A DNA stretch of 64,000 nucleotides, from positions 20,100 through 84,099 of the forward strand of contig JBJHDH010000008.1 of the NCBI GenBank assembly GCA_050486445.1. Reading direction: 5' to 3'. Shown in pieces: positions 1 to 9,641 of the stretch. The notes below the pieces were generated by a model. The model ran no database searches, had not been told where the DNA came from, and saw only the letters and a program-made list of their open reading frames with translations. Source of the stretch: Euryhalocaulis sp050486445. Lineage in GTDB: Bacteria > Pseudomonadota > Alphaproteobacteria > Caulobacterales > Maricaulaceae. Numbering within the stretch: position 1 is the first letter of the stretch; each line of letters begins with the position of its first letter. Both the position numbers and the translations under genes were made by a program.

Positions 1-813
1 GCAGTAAATCTTCGCGCCGCGCGCCTTTGCGTGCTCGTATTCCTCCAGCACCAGAATCCCGGCGCCCTCGCCCATCACAAAGCCGTCGCGGCCTTCGTCA
101 TAGGGGCGCGAGGCGATTTGCGGCGTGTCGTTATAGGAGGTGGACAGCGCACGGCAGCCGACAAAGCCGGCGATTCCCAGCCGGCAGATCGCCGCCTCCG
201 CCCCGCCGGCGATCATCACATCGGCGTCGCCGGCGCGGATCAGCCGCGCGGCGTCGCCCGTGGCGTGCGCACCGGTGGAACAGGCCGTCACCACCGAATG
301 GTTCGGCCCCTTGAAGCCGTGGCGGATCGAGACATGGCCCGACGCCAGATTGATCAGCATCGAGGGGATGACGAACGGGCCGATCTTGCGCGGCCCCTTT
401 TCGTGCAGATCCACCGCGGCGTCATACATCGTCTGCAAGCCGCCGATGCCGGAGCCGATCATCACGCCGGTGCGCTCGCGCGCCTCGTCGTCCTCCGGCG
501 CCCATCCGGAATCCCGGATCGCCTCATCGGCGGCGGCGATGGCGTAGACGATGAACTCGTCCATGCGCCGCTGGTCCTTGGGCGAGACCGCCGCGTCGGC
601 GTCAAACGCAAACGCCTTGTCGGCCCCGCCGCCGGCGCGGCCGTCCGTGCGCGGCACCTGACATGCGATCCGGCAGGCCAGGTCGGCGGTCTCGAAATTT
701 TCGATTGCGTTCGCGCCGGATTCGCCAGCCAGCAGCCGGGCCCAGACGTTCTCGACGCCCGCGCCCAGCGGCGTGACCAACCCTATTCCGGTAACGACAA
801 CACGCCGCGCCAC
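1..813 (-). CDS. fabF: 3-oxoacyl-ACP synthase II (FabF), 3' end outside window
   Basis: Condensing enzyme of fatty-acid elongation: it joins malonyl-ACP to the growing acyl-ACP in the cytosol. The 271 codons in the window encode a thiolase-fold ketosynthase with an N-terminal VVVTGIGLVTPLG motif, the nucleophile loop TACSTGAHA (Cys near residue 178) and the HEKGP and MINLASGH-like stretches typical of FabF. The reading frame is open to base 1, so about 140 C-terminal residues, including the catalytic histidines, lie outside. I place the start at a GTG (811-813). The only upstream in-frame codons before a stop are four, because that stop is the TAG ending acpP, so the start is well constrained. 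The gene lies 12 bases after acpP and is probably co-transcribed with it. Confidence 0.93.
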   Translation of the reverse strand, partial: MARRVVVTGIGLVTPLGAGVENVWARLLAGESGANAIENFETADLACRIACQVPRTDGRAGGGADKAFAFDADAAVSPKDQRRMDEFIVYAIAAADEAIRDSGWAPEDDEARERTGVMIGSGIGGLQTMYDAAVDLHEKGPRKIGPFVIPSMLINLASGHVSIRHGFKGPNHSVVTACSTGAHATGDAARLIRAGDADVMIAGGAEAAICRLGIAGFVGCRALSTSYNDTPQIASRPYDEGRDGFVMGEGAGILVLEEYEHAKARGAKIYC

Positions 814-825
814 CTGCGCGTTCGC

Positions 826-1059
826 CTATTTCTTTTCCTGAATGTATTTCACCGCGTCGCCGACGGTCTGAATATGTTCGGCGGCGTCGTCCGGAATTTC
901 GATGTCGAACTCTTCCTCAAAGGCCATGACCAGTTCGACATTGTCGAGCGAGTCCGCGCCCAGATCGTCGATGAAGCTCGCCTCCATCGTGACCTTATCC
1001 GCCTCGACGTCGAGGTGCTCAACGACGATTTTCTTCACCCGTTCCTGAACGTCAGACAT
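826..1059 (-). CDS. acpP: Acyl carrier protein
   Basis: Small acidic carrier (77 aa) that holds acyl chains on a 4'-phosphopantetheine arm during fatty-acid synthesis. The attachment serine is Ser37 in the hallmark motif GADSLDNVELVM, with the acidic helix EEEFDIEIPD following. Length matches the family exactly. The start codon is preceded by an AGAGGG Shine-Dalgarno stretch. It is followed by fabF and preceded by fabD-fabG on the same strand, the usual alphaproteobacterial order. The 179-base gap back to fabG probably carries its own promoter, as acpP is usually expressed far above its neighbours; no clear -35/-10 pair was seen. Confidence 0.98.
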   Translation of the reverse strand: MSDVQERVKKIVVEHLDVEADKVTMEASFIDDLGADSLDNVELVMAFEEEFDIEIPDDAAEHIQTVGDAVKYIQEKK

Positions 1060-1238
1060 TTCGTGCCCTCTTTCTCACTGCTCCGGTCACTGGAAACGTG
1101 CGCCGGAGAGTCTGTGTTGCACCCGCCGAGGGGGGTAGATCCGCCACGCACGCGGCGAGCCTTATCATGCCGTTTCGAGGAAGGCCAGCAAGCCCCAAAA
1201 GGCCGTATCACGCACTCTGCGGTGCGCCTCCCGGCAGG

Positions 1239-1976
1239 CTAGATCATCGCCATTCCGCCATTTACATGCAATGTCTGGCCGGTGACATAACCGGCCTCGT
1301 CGCTGGCCAGATAGACACAGGCGGCCGCCACATCGGCCCCCTCGCCCAGCCGGGCGGCGGGGATTCGGTCGGTAATCGCCTTTTTCTGGGCCTCGTTCAG
1401 CGCCTCGGTCATGGGCGAGCCGATAAAGCCCGGCGCGACGCAATTCACGGTCACGCCCCGGCTGGCGACCTCCTGGGCCAGAGCCTTGGAAAACCCGATC
1501 ATCCCGGCCTTGGAGGCGGCGTAATTGGCCTGGCCCGGATTGCCGGTCACCCCCACCACCGAGGTAATGCCGATAATCCGCCCGTGGCGCGCCTTCATCA
1601 TGCCGCGCATCGCCGCCCGGGCCAGCCGGAAATAGGCGCCCAGATTGATTCGCAGCACCGTTTCCCAGTCCTCGTCCTTCATCCGCATCAAAAGCTGGTC
1701 GCGCGTCACCCCGGCGTTGGACACCAGAATGTCCAGCCCGCCCAGCGCCGTCTCCGCCCGGCCCGGCAGGGCCGCGACCGCTTCGGAATCGCCAAGGTCG
1801 CAGACCGCGATCCCCGCGCGTTCGCCCAGCCCGGCGGCCAGCTCCCGCAGCTTCTCCTCGCGCGTGCCGGAAAGCATCACATGCGCGCCCTGGGCATGCA
1901 GCGCACGGGCGATGGCGCCGCCAATCCCCCCCGTGGCGCCGGTGACCAGCGCCTTGCGTCCGCTCAGATCGAACAT
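1239..1976 (-). CDS. fabG: 3-oxoacyl-ACP reductase (FabG)
   Basis: NADPH-dependent short-chain reductase that reduces 3-ketoacyl-ACP to 3-hydroxyacyl-ACP. The 245-aa protein shows the Rossmann motif TGATGGIG (12-19), NAG at 87-89, and the full catalytic set Asn111, Ser139, Tyr152 and Lys156 (YAASK). The C-terminus HVNGGMAMI is typical of FabG. Its start lies 3 bases after the fabD stop, and the GGAG serving as its ribosome-binding site is formed by the last fabD codons, so translation is likely coupled. Position between fabD and acpP distinguishes it from the many other SDR enzymes. Confidence 0.97.
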   Translation of the reverse strand: MFDLSGRKALVTGATGGIGGAIARALHAQGAHVMLSGTREEKLRELAAGLGERAGIAVCDLGDSEAVAALPGRAETALGGLDILVSNAGVTRDQLLMRMKDEDWETVLRINLGAYFRLARAAMRGMMKARHGRIIGITSVVGVTGNPGQANYAASKAGMIGFSKALAQEVASRGVTVNCVAPGFIGSPMTEALNEAQKKAITDRIPAARLGEGADVAAACVYLASDEAGYVTGQTLHVNGGMAMI

Positions 1977-1979
1977 CCT

Positions 1980-2924
1980 CTACTCCTTCAGCGAGGCGGC
2001 CAGCGCCCGCAGCTCTTCCGGCGTCCCCGCCGTCTCGCCCGCCGCCTGTGGCGCGATGCGTTTGGCGAGGCCGGTCAGCACCTTGCCCGCGCCGATCTCG
2101 ATAAAGCGTGTCACGCCGGATTCGGCCATCCATTCCACACTTTCGCGCCAGCGTACGCGCGCCGTCATCTGCTCCACCAGCAGGCGTTTCAGCACAGCCG
2201 GGTCGGTCTCTGGCCGCGCCGTGACATTGGCGACGATGGGCCGAACCGGCGCATTGAACTCCAGTTGCGACAGCGCCGCTTCCAGATCGGCGGCGGCCGG
2301 CTGCATCAGCGCGCTGTGGAACGGGCCGGAAACCGGCAACTGCACGGCGCGCTTCACGCCCAGCGCCTGCGCCGCGTCCAGCGCGCGCTCCACCGCCAGG
2401 CGCCCGCCGGAAATCACGATCTGGCCCGGCGCGTTGTCGTTGGCGATCTCGCACACGCCCAGATTGGCGCCGGCGGCGCAGGCGCGGTTGGCGGTCTCGT
2501 AATCGGCGCCGAGCAGCGCCGCCATCGCGCCTTCGCCGGGCGGACAGGCGGCGGCCATCGCCCGGCCCCGGCGGCGCAGCAGCACGGCGGCCTCTTCCAG
2601 GCCCAGCGCCCCGGCCGCGCACAGCGCCGTCGCTTCGCCCAGGCTGTGCCCGGCCAGCCAGTCGGCGCGCTCTACCGTGACGCCGAATTCCTGTTCCAGC
2701 GCCGCTATCGCCGCCATCGAGACAGCCATCAGCGCCGGCTGGGCGTTCTCGGTCAGGCGCAGCGTCTCCTCCGGCCCCTCCCACATCAGGGTGGAGAGCT
2801 TTTCGCCCAGCGCCGCGTCCACCCGCTCAAAGACTTCGCGGGCGGCGGGAAAGGCCTCGGCCAGCGGCTTGCCCATGCCCACGGTCTGACTGCCCTGACC
2901 CGGAAAACAGAATGCGACGCTCAT
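1980..2924 (-). CDS. fabD: Malonyl-CoA:ACP transacylase (FabD)
   Basis: Transfers malonyl from CoA to ACP, supplying extender units for fatty-acid synthesis. The 314-aa protein starts SVAFCFPGQGSQ and carries the nucleophile motif GHSLGE (Ser94) and the partner histidine in GPFHSALM (His203). The frame stays open 28 codons further upstream, but I chose the ATG at 2924 because it is preceded by GAGGG at proper spacing and gives the canonical FabD N-terminus. First gene of the minus-strand fabD-fabG-acpP-fabF cluster; it is transcribed divergently from rpsF. Confidence 0.96.
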   Translation of the reverse strand: MSVAFCFPGQGSQTVGMGKPLAEAFPAAREVFERVDAALGEKLSTLMWEGPEETLRLTENAQPALMAVSMAAIAALEQEFGVTVERADWLAGHSLGEATALCAAGALGLEEAAVLLRRRGRAMAAACPPGEGAMAALLGADYETANRACAAGANLGVCEIANDNAPGQIVISGGRLAVERALDAAQALGVKRAVQLPVSGPFHSALMQPAAADLEAALSQLEFNAPVRPIVANVTARPETDPAVLKRLLVEQMTARVRWRESVEWMAESGVTRFIEIGAGKVLTGLAKRIAPQAAGETAGTPEELRALAASLKE

Positions 2925-3224
2925 ACCACCCTCATATCGGGGCCCCGGAATCGAAACCCGCCGCGTTTTTAGGCGGCGGAACCTTGCGCGCAATAGCCAA
3001 ACAGCCACAGCCCCGTGAACCGGGCTTTTCCCGCCTCCCGCCCTGCCCCGGCCGCTTGCCCCCGGACCCCGCCGCCTTTATAGAGCGCGGCTTGATCCGG
3101 GACCGCGGTCCCCCTCGCGAATTCCAAAGGTCCGGGCGGCAATCGCCCGGCGCGCGGCGGGGAGCCATCGGACAGGGCGCGCCCTTCGCGTCCCGTGCGC
3201 CGCGGCCCACAGGAAGGGATGACC
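2925..3224. other. Divergent intergenic region fabD / rpsF
   Basis: 300 bases between two divergently transcribed genes, so it must hold promoters for both the fab cluster and the ribosomal-protein cluster. It is very GC-rich, and I could not pick a convincing -35/-10 pair on either strand. The only SD-like elements are the ones directly in front of the two genes. No gene, repeat or terminator recognised. Confidence 0.5.
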
Positions 3225-3635
3225 ATGCCGCTTTACGAGCATGTCCTGATTGCACGTCAGGATGTTTCGCCCCAGCAGGTCGACGAGATCGTCGAGGGGC
3301 TCAAGAAAGAGATCGAAGAGGCCGGCGGCTCGGTGAAAAAGACCGAGTACTGGGGCCTGCGCAATCTCGCCTATCGCATCGCCAAGAACCGTAAGGGCCA
3401 TTACACCCTGATCGGCATGGAGGCCCCGGCCTCGCTGATCGCGGAAATGGAGCGCAAGCTGCGCATCAATGAAGACGTGCTGCGCTACATGACCACAAAG
3501 GTCGAGGAGATCACAGACGAGCCCTCGCCCGTCATCTCCAAGCGCGACCGTGGCGACCGGCCAGAGCGTGGCGACCGCGGTGATCGTGGCGACCGCGGTG
3601 ATCGCGGCGGCCGTGATTTCCGGCGCGATTTCTAG
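3225..3635 (+). CDS. rpsF: 30S ribosomal protein bS6
   Basis: Component of the 30S platform that binds bS18. The 136-aa protein starts MPLYEHVLIARQDVS and contains the conserved segments KKTEYWGLRNLAYRI and KGHYTL. A second in-frame ATG sits two codons upstream (3219), but the AGGAAGG ribosome-binding site is 7 bases from 3225 and almost touches 3219, so 3225 is preferred. The C-terminus carries a tail of Arg-Gly-Asp units encoded by near-perfect 18-base DNA repeats (roughly 3546-3616), followed by RRDF. A charged tail on S6 is common in alphaproteobacteria, but this one is unusually regular. It is followed 12 bases later by rpsR. Confidence 0.97.
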   Translation: MPLYEHVLIARQDVSPQQVDEIVEGLKKEIEEAGGSVKKTEYWGLRNLAYRIAKNRKGHYTLIGMEAPASLIAEMERKLRINEDVLRYMTTKVEEITDEPSPVISKRDRGDRPERGDRGDRGDRGDRGGRDFRRDF

Positions 3636-3647
3636 GAGGACGGTTCC

Positions 3648-3905
3648 ATGTCGGACAAGCTGAACATTTCCACCATCCCGACCCGCCGCACTTTCGGCCG
3701 CCGCCGCAAAGTGTGCCCGTTCTCCGGCGAAGGCGCGCCGAAGATCGACTACAAAGACCCCAAGCTGCTGCAACGCTACATGTCCGAAAAGGGCAAGATC
3801 GTTCCGGCGCGCATCACGGCGGTCTCGGCCAAGGCCCAGCGCGATCTGGCGCGCGCCATCAAGCGCGCACGCTATATGGCGCTGCTGCCCTACGCCCAGC
3901 TCTAG
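3648..3905 (+). CDS. rpsR: 30S ribosomal protein bS18
   Basis: Partner of bS6 in the 30S subunit platform. The 85-aa product has the family core of IDYKDPKLLQRYMSEKGKI followed by ARITAVSAKAQRDLARAIK and the C-terminal RYMALLPY. It is slightly longer than enterobacterial S18 because of an N-terminal arginine-rich extension, as expected in this class. An AGGAGG-like site lies 8 bases upstream. Middle gene of rpsF-rpsR-rplI. Confidence 0.98.
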   Translation: MSDKLNISTIPTRRTFGRRRKVCPFSGEGAPKIDYKDPKLLQRYMSEKGKIVPARITAVSAKAQRDLARAIKRARYMALLPYAQL

Positions 3906-3915
3906 GAGACCGCAC

Positions 3916-4599
3916 ATGCAGATCGTTCTGCTCGAACGCATCGAAAATCTGGGCGCGATGGGCGAAGTCGTCACCGTGCGCCCCGGCTATGCGCGCAATT
4001 TTCTGCTGCCGCAGAAAAAGGCGCTGCGCGCCACCAGCGACAATATCGCCCGCTTTGAACGCGAGCGCGCCGCGCTGGAGCAACTGAACGAGGAACGCCG
4101 CGCCGAGGCCGCCCGCTCGGGCCAGGGTCTGGACGGCCAGTCCTTCGTGCTGATCCGGCAGGCCGGCGACACCGGCCAGCTTTATGGCTCGGTCACCTCG
4201 CGCGACATCGCCGACGCGGCCAGCCAGTCCGGCACGGACATCACGCGCGGCCAGGTCCGGCTGGACCAGCCGATCAAGACCATCGGCCTTTACGAGATCC
4301 GCATCCGGCTTCACCCGGAAGTGCATGTCACCGTGAAGGTCAATGTCGCCCGCAGCACCGACGAGGCGGAGCGTCAGGCCAAAGGCGAGGACGTGATCGC
4401 CAGCGCCCTGGAACAGGACCGCGCCGCGGCCCTGGCCGAGCGCACCTCGCTCAGCGAGGAAGAGGCGAAGCGCCTGTTCGACGAAGGCGCCGCCCCCGAT
4501 CTGGTCGAAGAGTCCGCGGAAGCCGAAGGCGAAGCCGAAACGGCCGAAGCAGCCGAAGCCGAAGCCGCTCCGGCGGAAGACGAAACCGCCGGCCAGTAA
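3916..4599 (+). CDS. rplI: 50S ribosomal protein bL9
   Basis: Protein of the 50S L1-stalk base that limits frameshifting. Residues 1-50 hold the N-terminal RNA-binding domain (QIVLLERIENLGAMGEVVTVRPGYARNFL is the classical signature), followed by the long helix and a C-terminal domain ending near residue 150. The protein is 227 aa, against about 150 in E. coli. The extra C-terminal part is an acidic Glu/Ala-rich, low-complexity tail, a feature seen in several alphaproteobacterial L9 proteins. Last gene of the ribosomal cluster; a strong terminator follows within 50 bases. Confidence 0.97.
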   Translation: MQIVLLERIENLGAMGEVVTVRPGYARNFLLPQKKALRATSDNIARFERERAALEQLNEERRAEAARSGQGLDGQSFVLIRQAGDTGQLYGSVTSRDIADAASQSGTDITRGQVRLDQPIKTIGLYEIRIRLHPEVHVTVKVNVARSTDEAERQAKGEDVIASALEQDRAAALAERTSLSEEEAKRLFDEGAAPDLVEESAEAEGEAETAEAAEAEAAPAEDETAGQ

Positions 4600-4643
4600 C
4601 CGCCGGCGCAACAGGACTAACCCGCGCACAAGACGACGGGCTG

Positions 4644-4674
4644 GGGCGGCGCTTCCGGGCGCCGCCCTTTTTTC
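4644..4674 (+). terminator. Rho-independent terminator after rplI
   Basis: A perfect 9-bp GC stem (GGGCGGCGC at 4644-4652 with GCGCCGCCC at 4659-4667), a 6-base loop and six T residues directly after. It ends the rpsF-rpsR-rplI transcript and separates it from dnaB. Confidence 0.93.
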
Positions 4675-4741
4675 TTATGCGCTGCACGCAGTTGCCCCCG
4701 TTTCTTTGCGCGCCGGCGCCAGGCCCGGCGTATGACACTTG

Positions 4742-4760
4742 CCCCGGACCCGATCCGGGG
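4742..4760. repeat. REP-like palindrome CCCCGGA-N5-TCCGGGG
   Basis: 7-bp perfect inverted repeat with a 5-base spacer. Members of the same family occur at 12046, 28927, 35546 (variant CCCCGG-N7-CCGGGG) and, with extended stems, at 63671 and 63735. It lies in the 317-base gap between rplI and dnaB; apart from the terminator and this palindrome I see nothing else there. Confidence 0.8.
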
Positions 4761-4916
4761 GTCGTGTGAAACGCGTGAAACAAACCCACAGCTATGCGCG
4801 CTCCGCTGCGCTTGTAGCCTCGCCGCGCGGCGGCGGCGTTGCTACACATTCGGGTAACGAATTCGACGCTCCCCGCAACAACGACAGAACACAAAACAGA
4901 ACGCCGCACCGGACGC

Positions 4917-6407
4917 ATGACCGATCTCGCCATCCATCGGCCCTTCCCCGCCCCTGCCCCGGCGCCGGATTCCGCGCCGCATAATCTGGATGCGGAACAG
5001 GCTTTGCTCGGCGGCATCCTGTTCGACAACGAGATTTACAACCGCGTCGGCGACTTTCTTCAGGCGCCGCATTTCTACGATCCGGTTCACGGGCGCATCT
5101 ATGCCGTCGCGGCGGAGCTGATCGGGCGCGGCAATCTGGCGGACGGCATCACGCTGAAATCACGTTTCGAGCGTGACGAGGGGCTGGAAGAGATTGGCGG
5201 CGCCGCCTATCTGGCCGACCTGCTGGACAAGGCGGCCCCCGCCCCGCTGGCGCTGGAATATGCGCGGCTGATCTACGATCTGGCGCTGAAGCGGGATCTG
5301 ATGCGCATCGGCGGCGAGATTTCGGCAGAGGCCGGCGACCCGGAAACCGACGCCGACGCGCGCGGCCAGATCGAAAGCGCCGAGCGCAAGCTTTACGCGC
5401 TGGCCGAGGCCGGCGCCCCGGGCAAAGGCTTTGTCGGCTTCGACATGGCCGTGTCGCGCTCCATCGCGATGGCGGCGGCGGCGTATGAGCGGGAGGGCCA
5501 TGTCTCCGGCCTCTCCACCGGCTTCAAGGACATCGACACCCAGCTTGGCGGCCTGCACAAATCCGATCTGGTGATCCTCGCCGGCCGCCCGAGCATGGGG
5601 AAAACGGCGCTCGCCACCAACATCGCCTATAATGTGGCCCGCGCGTATAAGTGGGAGCCGACGCCCGAGGGCGGACGCAAGACGATCGAAGGCGGCGTTG
5701 TCGGTTTCTTCTCGCTGGAAATGAGCGCCGAACAGCTCGCCACACGGCTGCTGTCGCAGCACGCGGAGATTCCGTCCAACAATATCCGCAAGGGCGAGAT
5801 CACAGGCCCGGAATACGAGCGCCTGCGCGACGCGGCGGTCGATCTGCAATCCATCCCGCTGCATATCGACGAGACCGGCGGCCTTTCCATCGGCGGCGTC
5901 GCGGCGCGCGCGCGCCGGCTGAAGCGTACGCACGGACTCGACCTGATTATCATCGACTATCTCCAGCTCGCCTCCGGCGTCGACCGGCGCGGCGACAACC
6001 GCGTGCAGGAAATCACGGAAATCACCGGCGGCCTGAAGGCGCTGGCCAAGGAACTGGACGTGCCCGTGCTCGCCCTCTCCCAGCTTTCGCGTCAGGTCGA
6101 AAGCCGCGAGGACAAGCGGCCCCAGCTCGCCGATCTGCGCGAATCCGGCTCTATCGAGCAGGACGCGGACGTGGTCATGTTCGTGTTCCGCGAGGCGTAC
6201 TATCTCGGCCGCGCCGAACCGCGCGAAGGCACGCCCGAACACGCCGCCTGGCAGGAACAGATGGCGGAGCTGGGCCACCAGGCCGAAGTCATTGTCGGCA
6301 AGCAGCGTCACGGCCCCATCGGCACGGTGCGCATGGCGTTCAACGGCGCCTTTACCCGCTTCGACAATCTCGCCCGCCCCGGCCGCTATGACGACTACCA
6401 GCGTTAG
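4917..6407 (+). CDS. dnaB: Replicative DNA helicase DnaB
   Basis: Hexameric 5'-3' helicase that unwinds DNA at the replication fork. The 496-aa product has the N-terminal primase-interacting domain (PHNLDAEQALLGGILFDNE at 21-39) and the RecA-like C-terminal domain with Walker A GRPSMGKT (223-230), the DLIIIDYLQL Walker B and the LSQLSRQVE and DLRESGSIEQDAD motifs. The frame is open further upstream to 4839, but the ATG at 4917 gives the normal alphaproteobacterial N-terminus; no strong SD is visible for either. It is followed closely by alr, and the order rplI-dnaB-alr-radA is the conserved one in Caulobacterales. Confidence 0.97.
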   Translation: MTDLAIHRPFPAPAPAPDSAPHNLDAEQALLGGILFDNEIYNRVGDFLQAPHFYDPVHGRIYAVAAELIGRGNLADGITLKSRFERDEGLEEIGGAAYLADLLDKAAPAPLALEYARLIYDLALKRDLMRIGGEISAEAGDPETDADARGQIESAERKLYALAEAGAPGKGFVGFDMAVSRSIAMAAAAYEREGHVSGLSTGFKDIDTQLGGLHKSDLVILAGRPSMGKTALATNIAYNVARAYKWEPTPEGGRKTIEGGVVGFFSLEMSAEQLATRLLSQHAEIPSNNIRKGEITGPEYERLRDAAVDLQSIPLHIDETGGLSIGGVAARARRLKRTHGLDLIIIDYLQLASGVDRRGDNRVQEITEITGGLKALAKELDVPVLALSQLSRQVESREDKRPQLADLRESGSIEQDADVVMFVFREAYYLGRAEPREGTPEHAAWQEQMAELGHQAEVIVGKQRHGPIGTVRMAFNGAFTRFDNLARPGRYDDYQR

Positions 6408-6424
6408 GGCTATATCCCTGACAC

Positions 6425-7537
6425 ATGAGCGTCTCTTCTCCTGACGACGGCCGGGCCGTCCTGCGCATCAACCTCGCTGCGATCCGCGCCAACTGGCGGC
6501 TGTTCGCCGCGCTCCCCGGCGGCGCCAAATCCGCAAACATAGAAACCGGCGCCACGATCAAGGCGGATGCCTATGGCCTTGGCGCCGCGCGCATCGGTCC
6601 GGCGCTCCACGCCGAAGGCTGCCGCACGTTTTTTGTCGCGCAGGTTCAGGAGGGCGCCGCCCTGCGTGCGGTTCTGGGCGGAGAAGCCGCCATCTATGTC
6701 TATAACGGCCCGACCGAAGGCGCGCTGGAGACGATCCGCACGCACGATCTGATCCCGGTACTGAATTCGCCGGAGCAGATTGCGCTGTGGCGCGGCAGTT
6801 CCGGTGGGGGTGGAGACGGCGGCCCCTGCGCCCTGCATCTGGACACCGGCATGAACCGGCTGGGCCTCAGCCCCGATCAGGCGCGCGCGCTCGCCGCCTC
6901 CGCCCACGGGCTCGACCTGAAACTGGTGATGAGCCACCTCGCCTGCGCCGATACGCCCGACCACCCAATGAACGCGGCGCAGCTTGCGCGCTTCCGCGAG
7001 CTGTCCGCGCTGTTTCCCGGCGTGCGACGCAGCCTCTCCGGCTCGGCCGGCGCGCTGCTCGGCGCGGATTACCGCTTCGATCTGATCCGGCCGGGCGTCG
7101 GCCTCTATGGCGGCCTCCCGCCCAATCCGGCAGCCCCCGGCCTTTCCCCCGCCGCAACGATAGAGGCCCCGATCCTGATGCTGCGCGATGTCCGCGCCGG
7201 CGAAACCATCGGCTATGACGCCGCCTTCACCGCGCCTTCGGACATGCGGATCGCCATCGCCGCGCTGGGCTATGCCGACGGGCTGATGCGCGCAGCGTCT
7301 TCCGGCGCCCCGCACGGCGCCTACGGATTGATCGAGGGCGCGCGCGCACCGCTCATCGGCCGTGTCTCGATGGATCTCTGCGCGCTCGACGTCACCGGCA
7401 TCGGCGCCGCCCGGCGGGGCGCACGGGCCGAATTCCTCGGCCCCGCCCTCGCCGATACCGCGCGTGCGGCGGGCACCATCCCGTACGAACTTCTCACCCG
7501 GCTGGGGCAGCGTTTCGCGCGGGTCTGGACTGAATAG
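6425..7537 (+). CDS. alr: Alanine racemase
   Basis: PLP enzyme that makes D-alanine for peptidoglycan. In the 370-aa protein, Lys46 in IKADAYGLG is the PLP lysine and Tyr264 (ETIGYDAAF) fits the second catalytic base contributed across the dimer. The cofactor-binding HLDTGMNRLGL and the C-terminal RVSMDLCALDVTG motif are also present. It starts 17 bases after dnaB without an obvious SD sequence. Length fits the family. Confidence 0.95.
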   Translation: MSVSSPDDGRAVLRINLAAIRANWRLFAALPGGAKSANIETGATIKADAYGLGAARIGPALHAEGCRTFFVAQVQEGAALRAVLGGEAAIYVYNGPTEGALETIRTHDLIPVLNSPEQIALWRGSSGGGGDGGPCALHLDTGMNRLGLSPDQARALAASAHGLDLKLVMSHLACADTPDHPMNAAQLARFRELSALFPGVRRSLSGSAGALLGADYRFDLIRPGVGLYGGLPPNPAAPGLSPAATIEAPILMLRDVRAGETIGYDAAFTAPSDMRIAIAALGYADGLMRAASSGAPHGAYGLIEGARAPLIGRVSMDLCALDVTGIGAARRGARAEFLGPALADTARAAGTIPYELLTRLGQRFARVWTE

Positions 7538-7569
7538 GCGTTACCATCCGTCCTCGCCGGAGTGATTCG

Positions 7570-8966
<1,397 letters not shown>

Positions 8967-8970
<4 letters not shown>

Positions 8971-9641
8971 GCGCCAGCATCACCGCCTTCGACGCCATCG
9001 TTCTGGCCGTGCTGCTGCTGTCCGGCCTGCTGGCCCTGGTGCGCGGCTTTGTGCGCGAGGCGCTTTCGGTCGCCGCTTTCGTCGCCGCCGCGCTTGGCGC
9101 GCTATGGATGCTGCCCGTTCTGCGTCCCCCGGTGCGCGGCATGATCCAGCCGGACTGGGCCGCCGACGCCGCCGCGCTTGTCGCGACCTTCCTGCTGATC
9201 TATCTGGCGGTGACGCTGGTCACCTCCTCCATCTCGAAACAATTGCGCGGCGGTGATGAGCCGGGCCTGGTCGACCGTGTCGGGGGTCTTGCCTTCGGGG
9301 TGGTGCGCGGCGTCGTATTGCTGGCGCTCTTCGTCATCGCCTGGACAGCCATGGCGCCGCCGGACTATCAGGCCCGCTGGATGACCGAGGCGCGGCTGTA
9401 TCCGCTGATCGCCTCCACCGCCACGGCGTTGCAGGAGCTTGCGCCGGAATCCTCGCGCATCGCCATGACGCCGCCGCCGCCTGAAACCATAACCGCCACG
9501 CCGCGCGCCGCCCGGCCCGCGCCCGCAACAGGAACGGCGCCCGCGCCGGCGGAAGATACCGGCTATGGAGAAAGAACCCGCCAGGGCCTGGACCAGCTTA
9601 TCGGCCGCGCCGCCGAACGGGAGGAAAGAGACAGCCAATGA
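8967..9641 (+). CDS. cvpA: CvpA family inner-membrane protein
   Basis: Four predicted membrane segments in residues 1-130 (for example AIVLAVLLLSGLLALVRGF), the conserved RGFVREALS loop and a hydrophilic Ala/Pro/Thr-rich C-terminal tail after residue 155. CvpA is needed for colicin V production and envelope stress survival in enterobacteria; its molecular role is not settled. It starts with GTG overlapping the radA stop, and its own stop overlaps the purF start (ATGA). The cvpA-purF linkage is widely conserved, which supports the call. 224 aa, longer than E. coli CvpA because of the tail. Confidence 0.9.

Noticed and set aside
1165..2784. 539-codon frame overlapping fabG/fabD
   Set aside because: Out-of-frame shadow of two genes with complete catalytic motifs.
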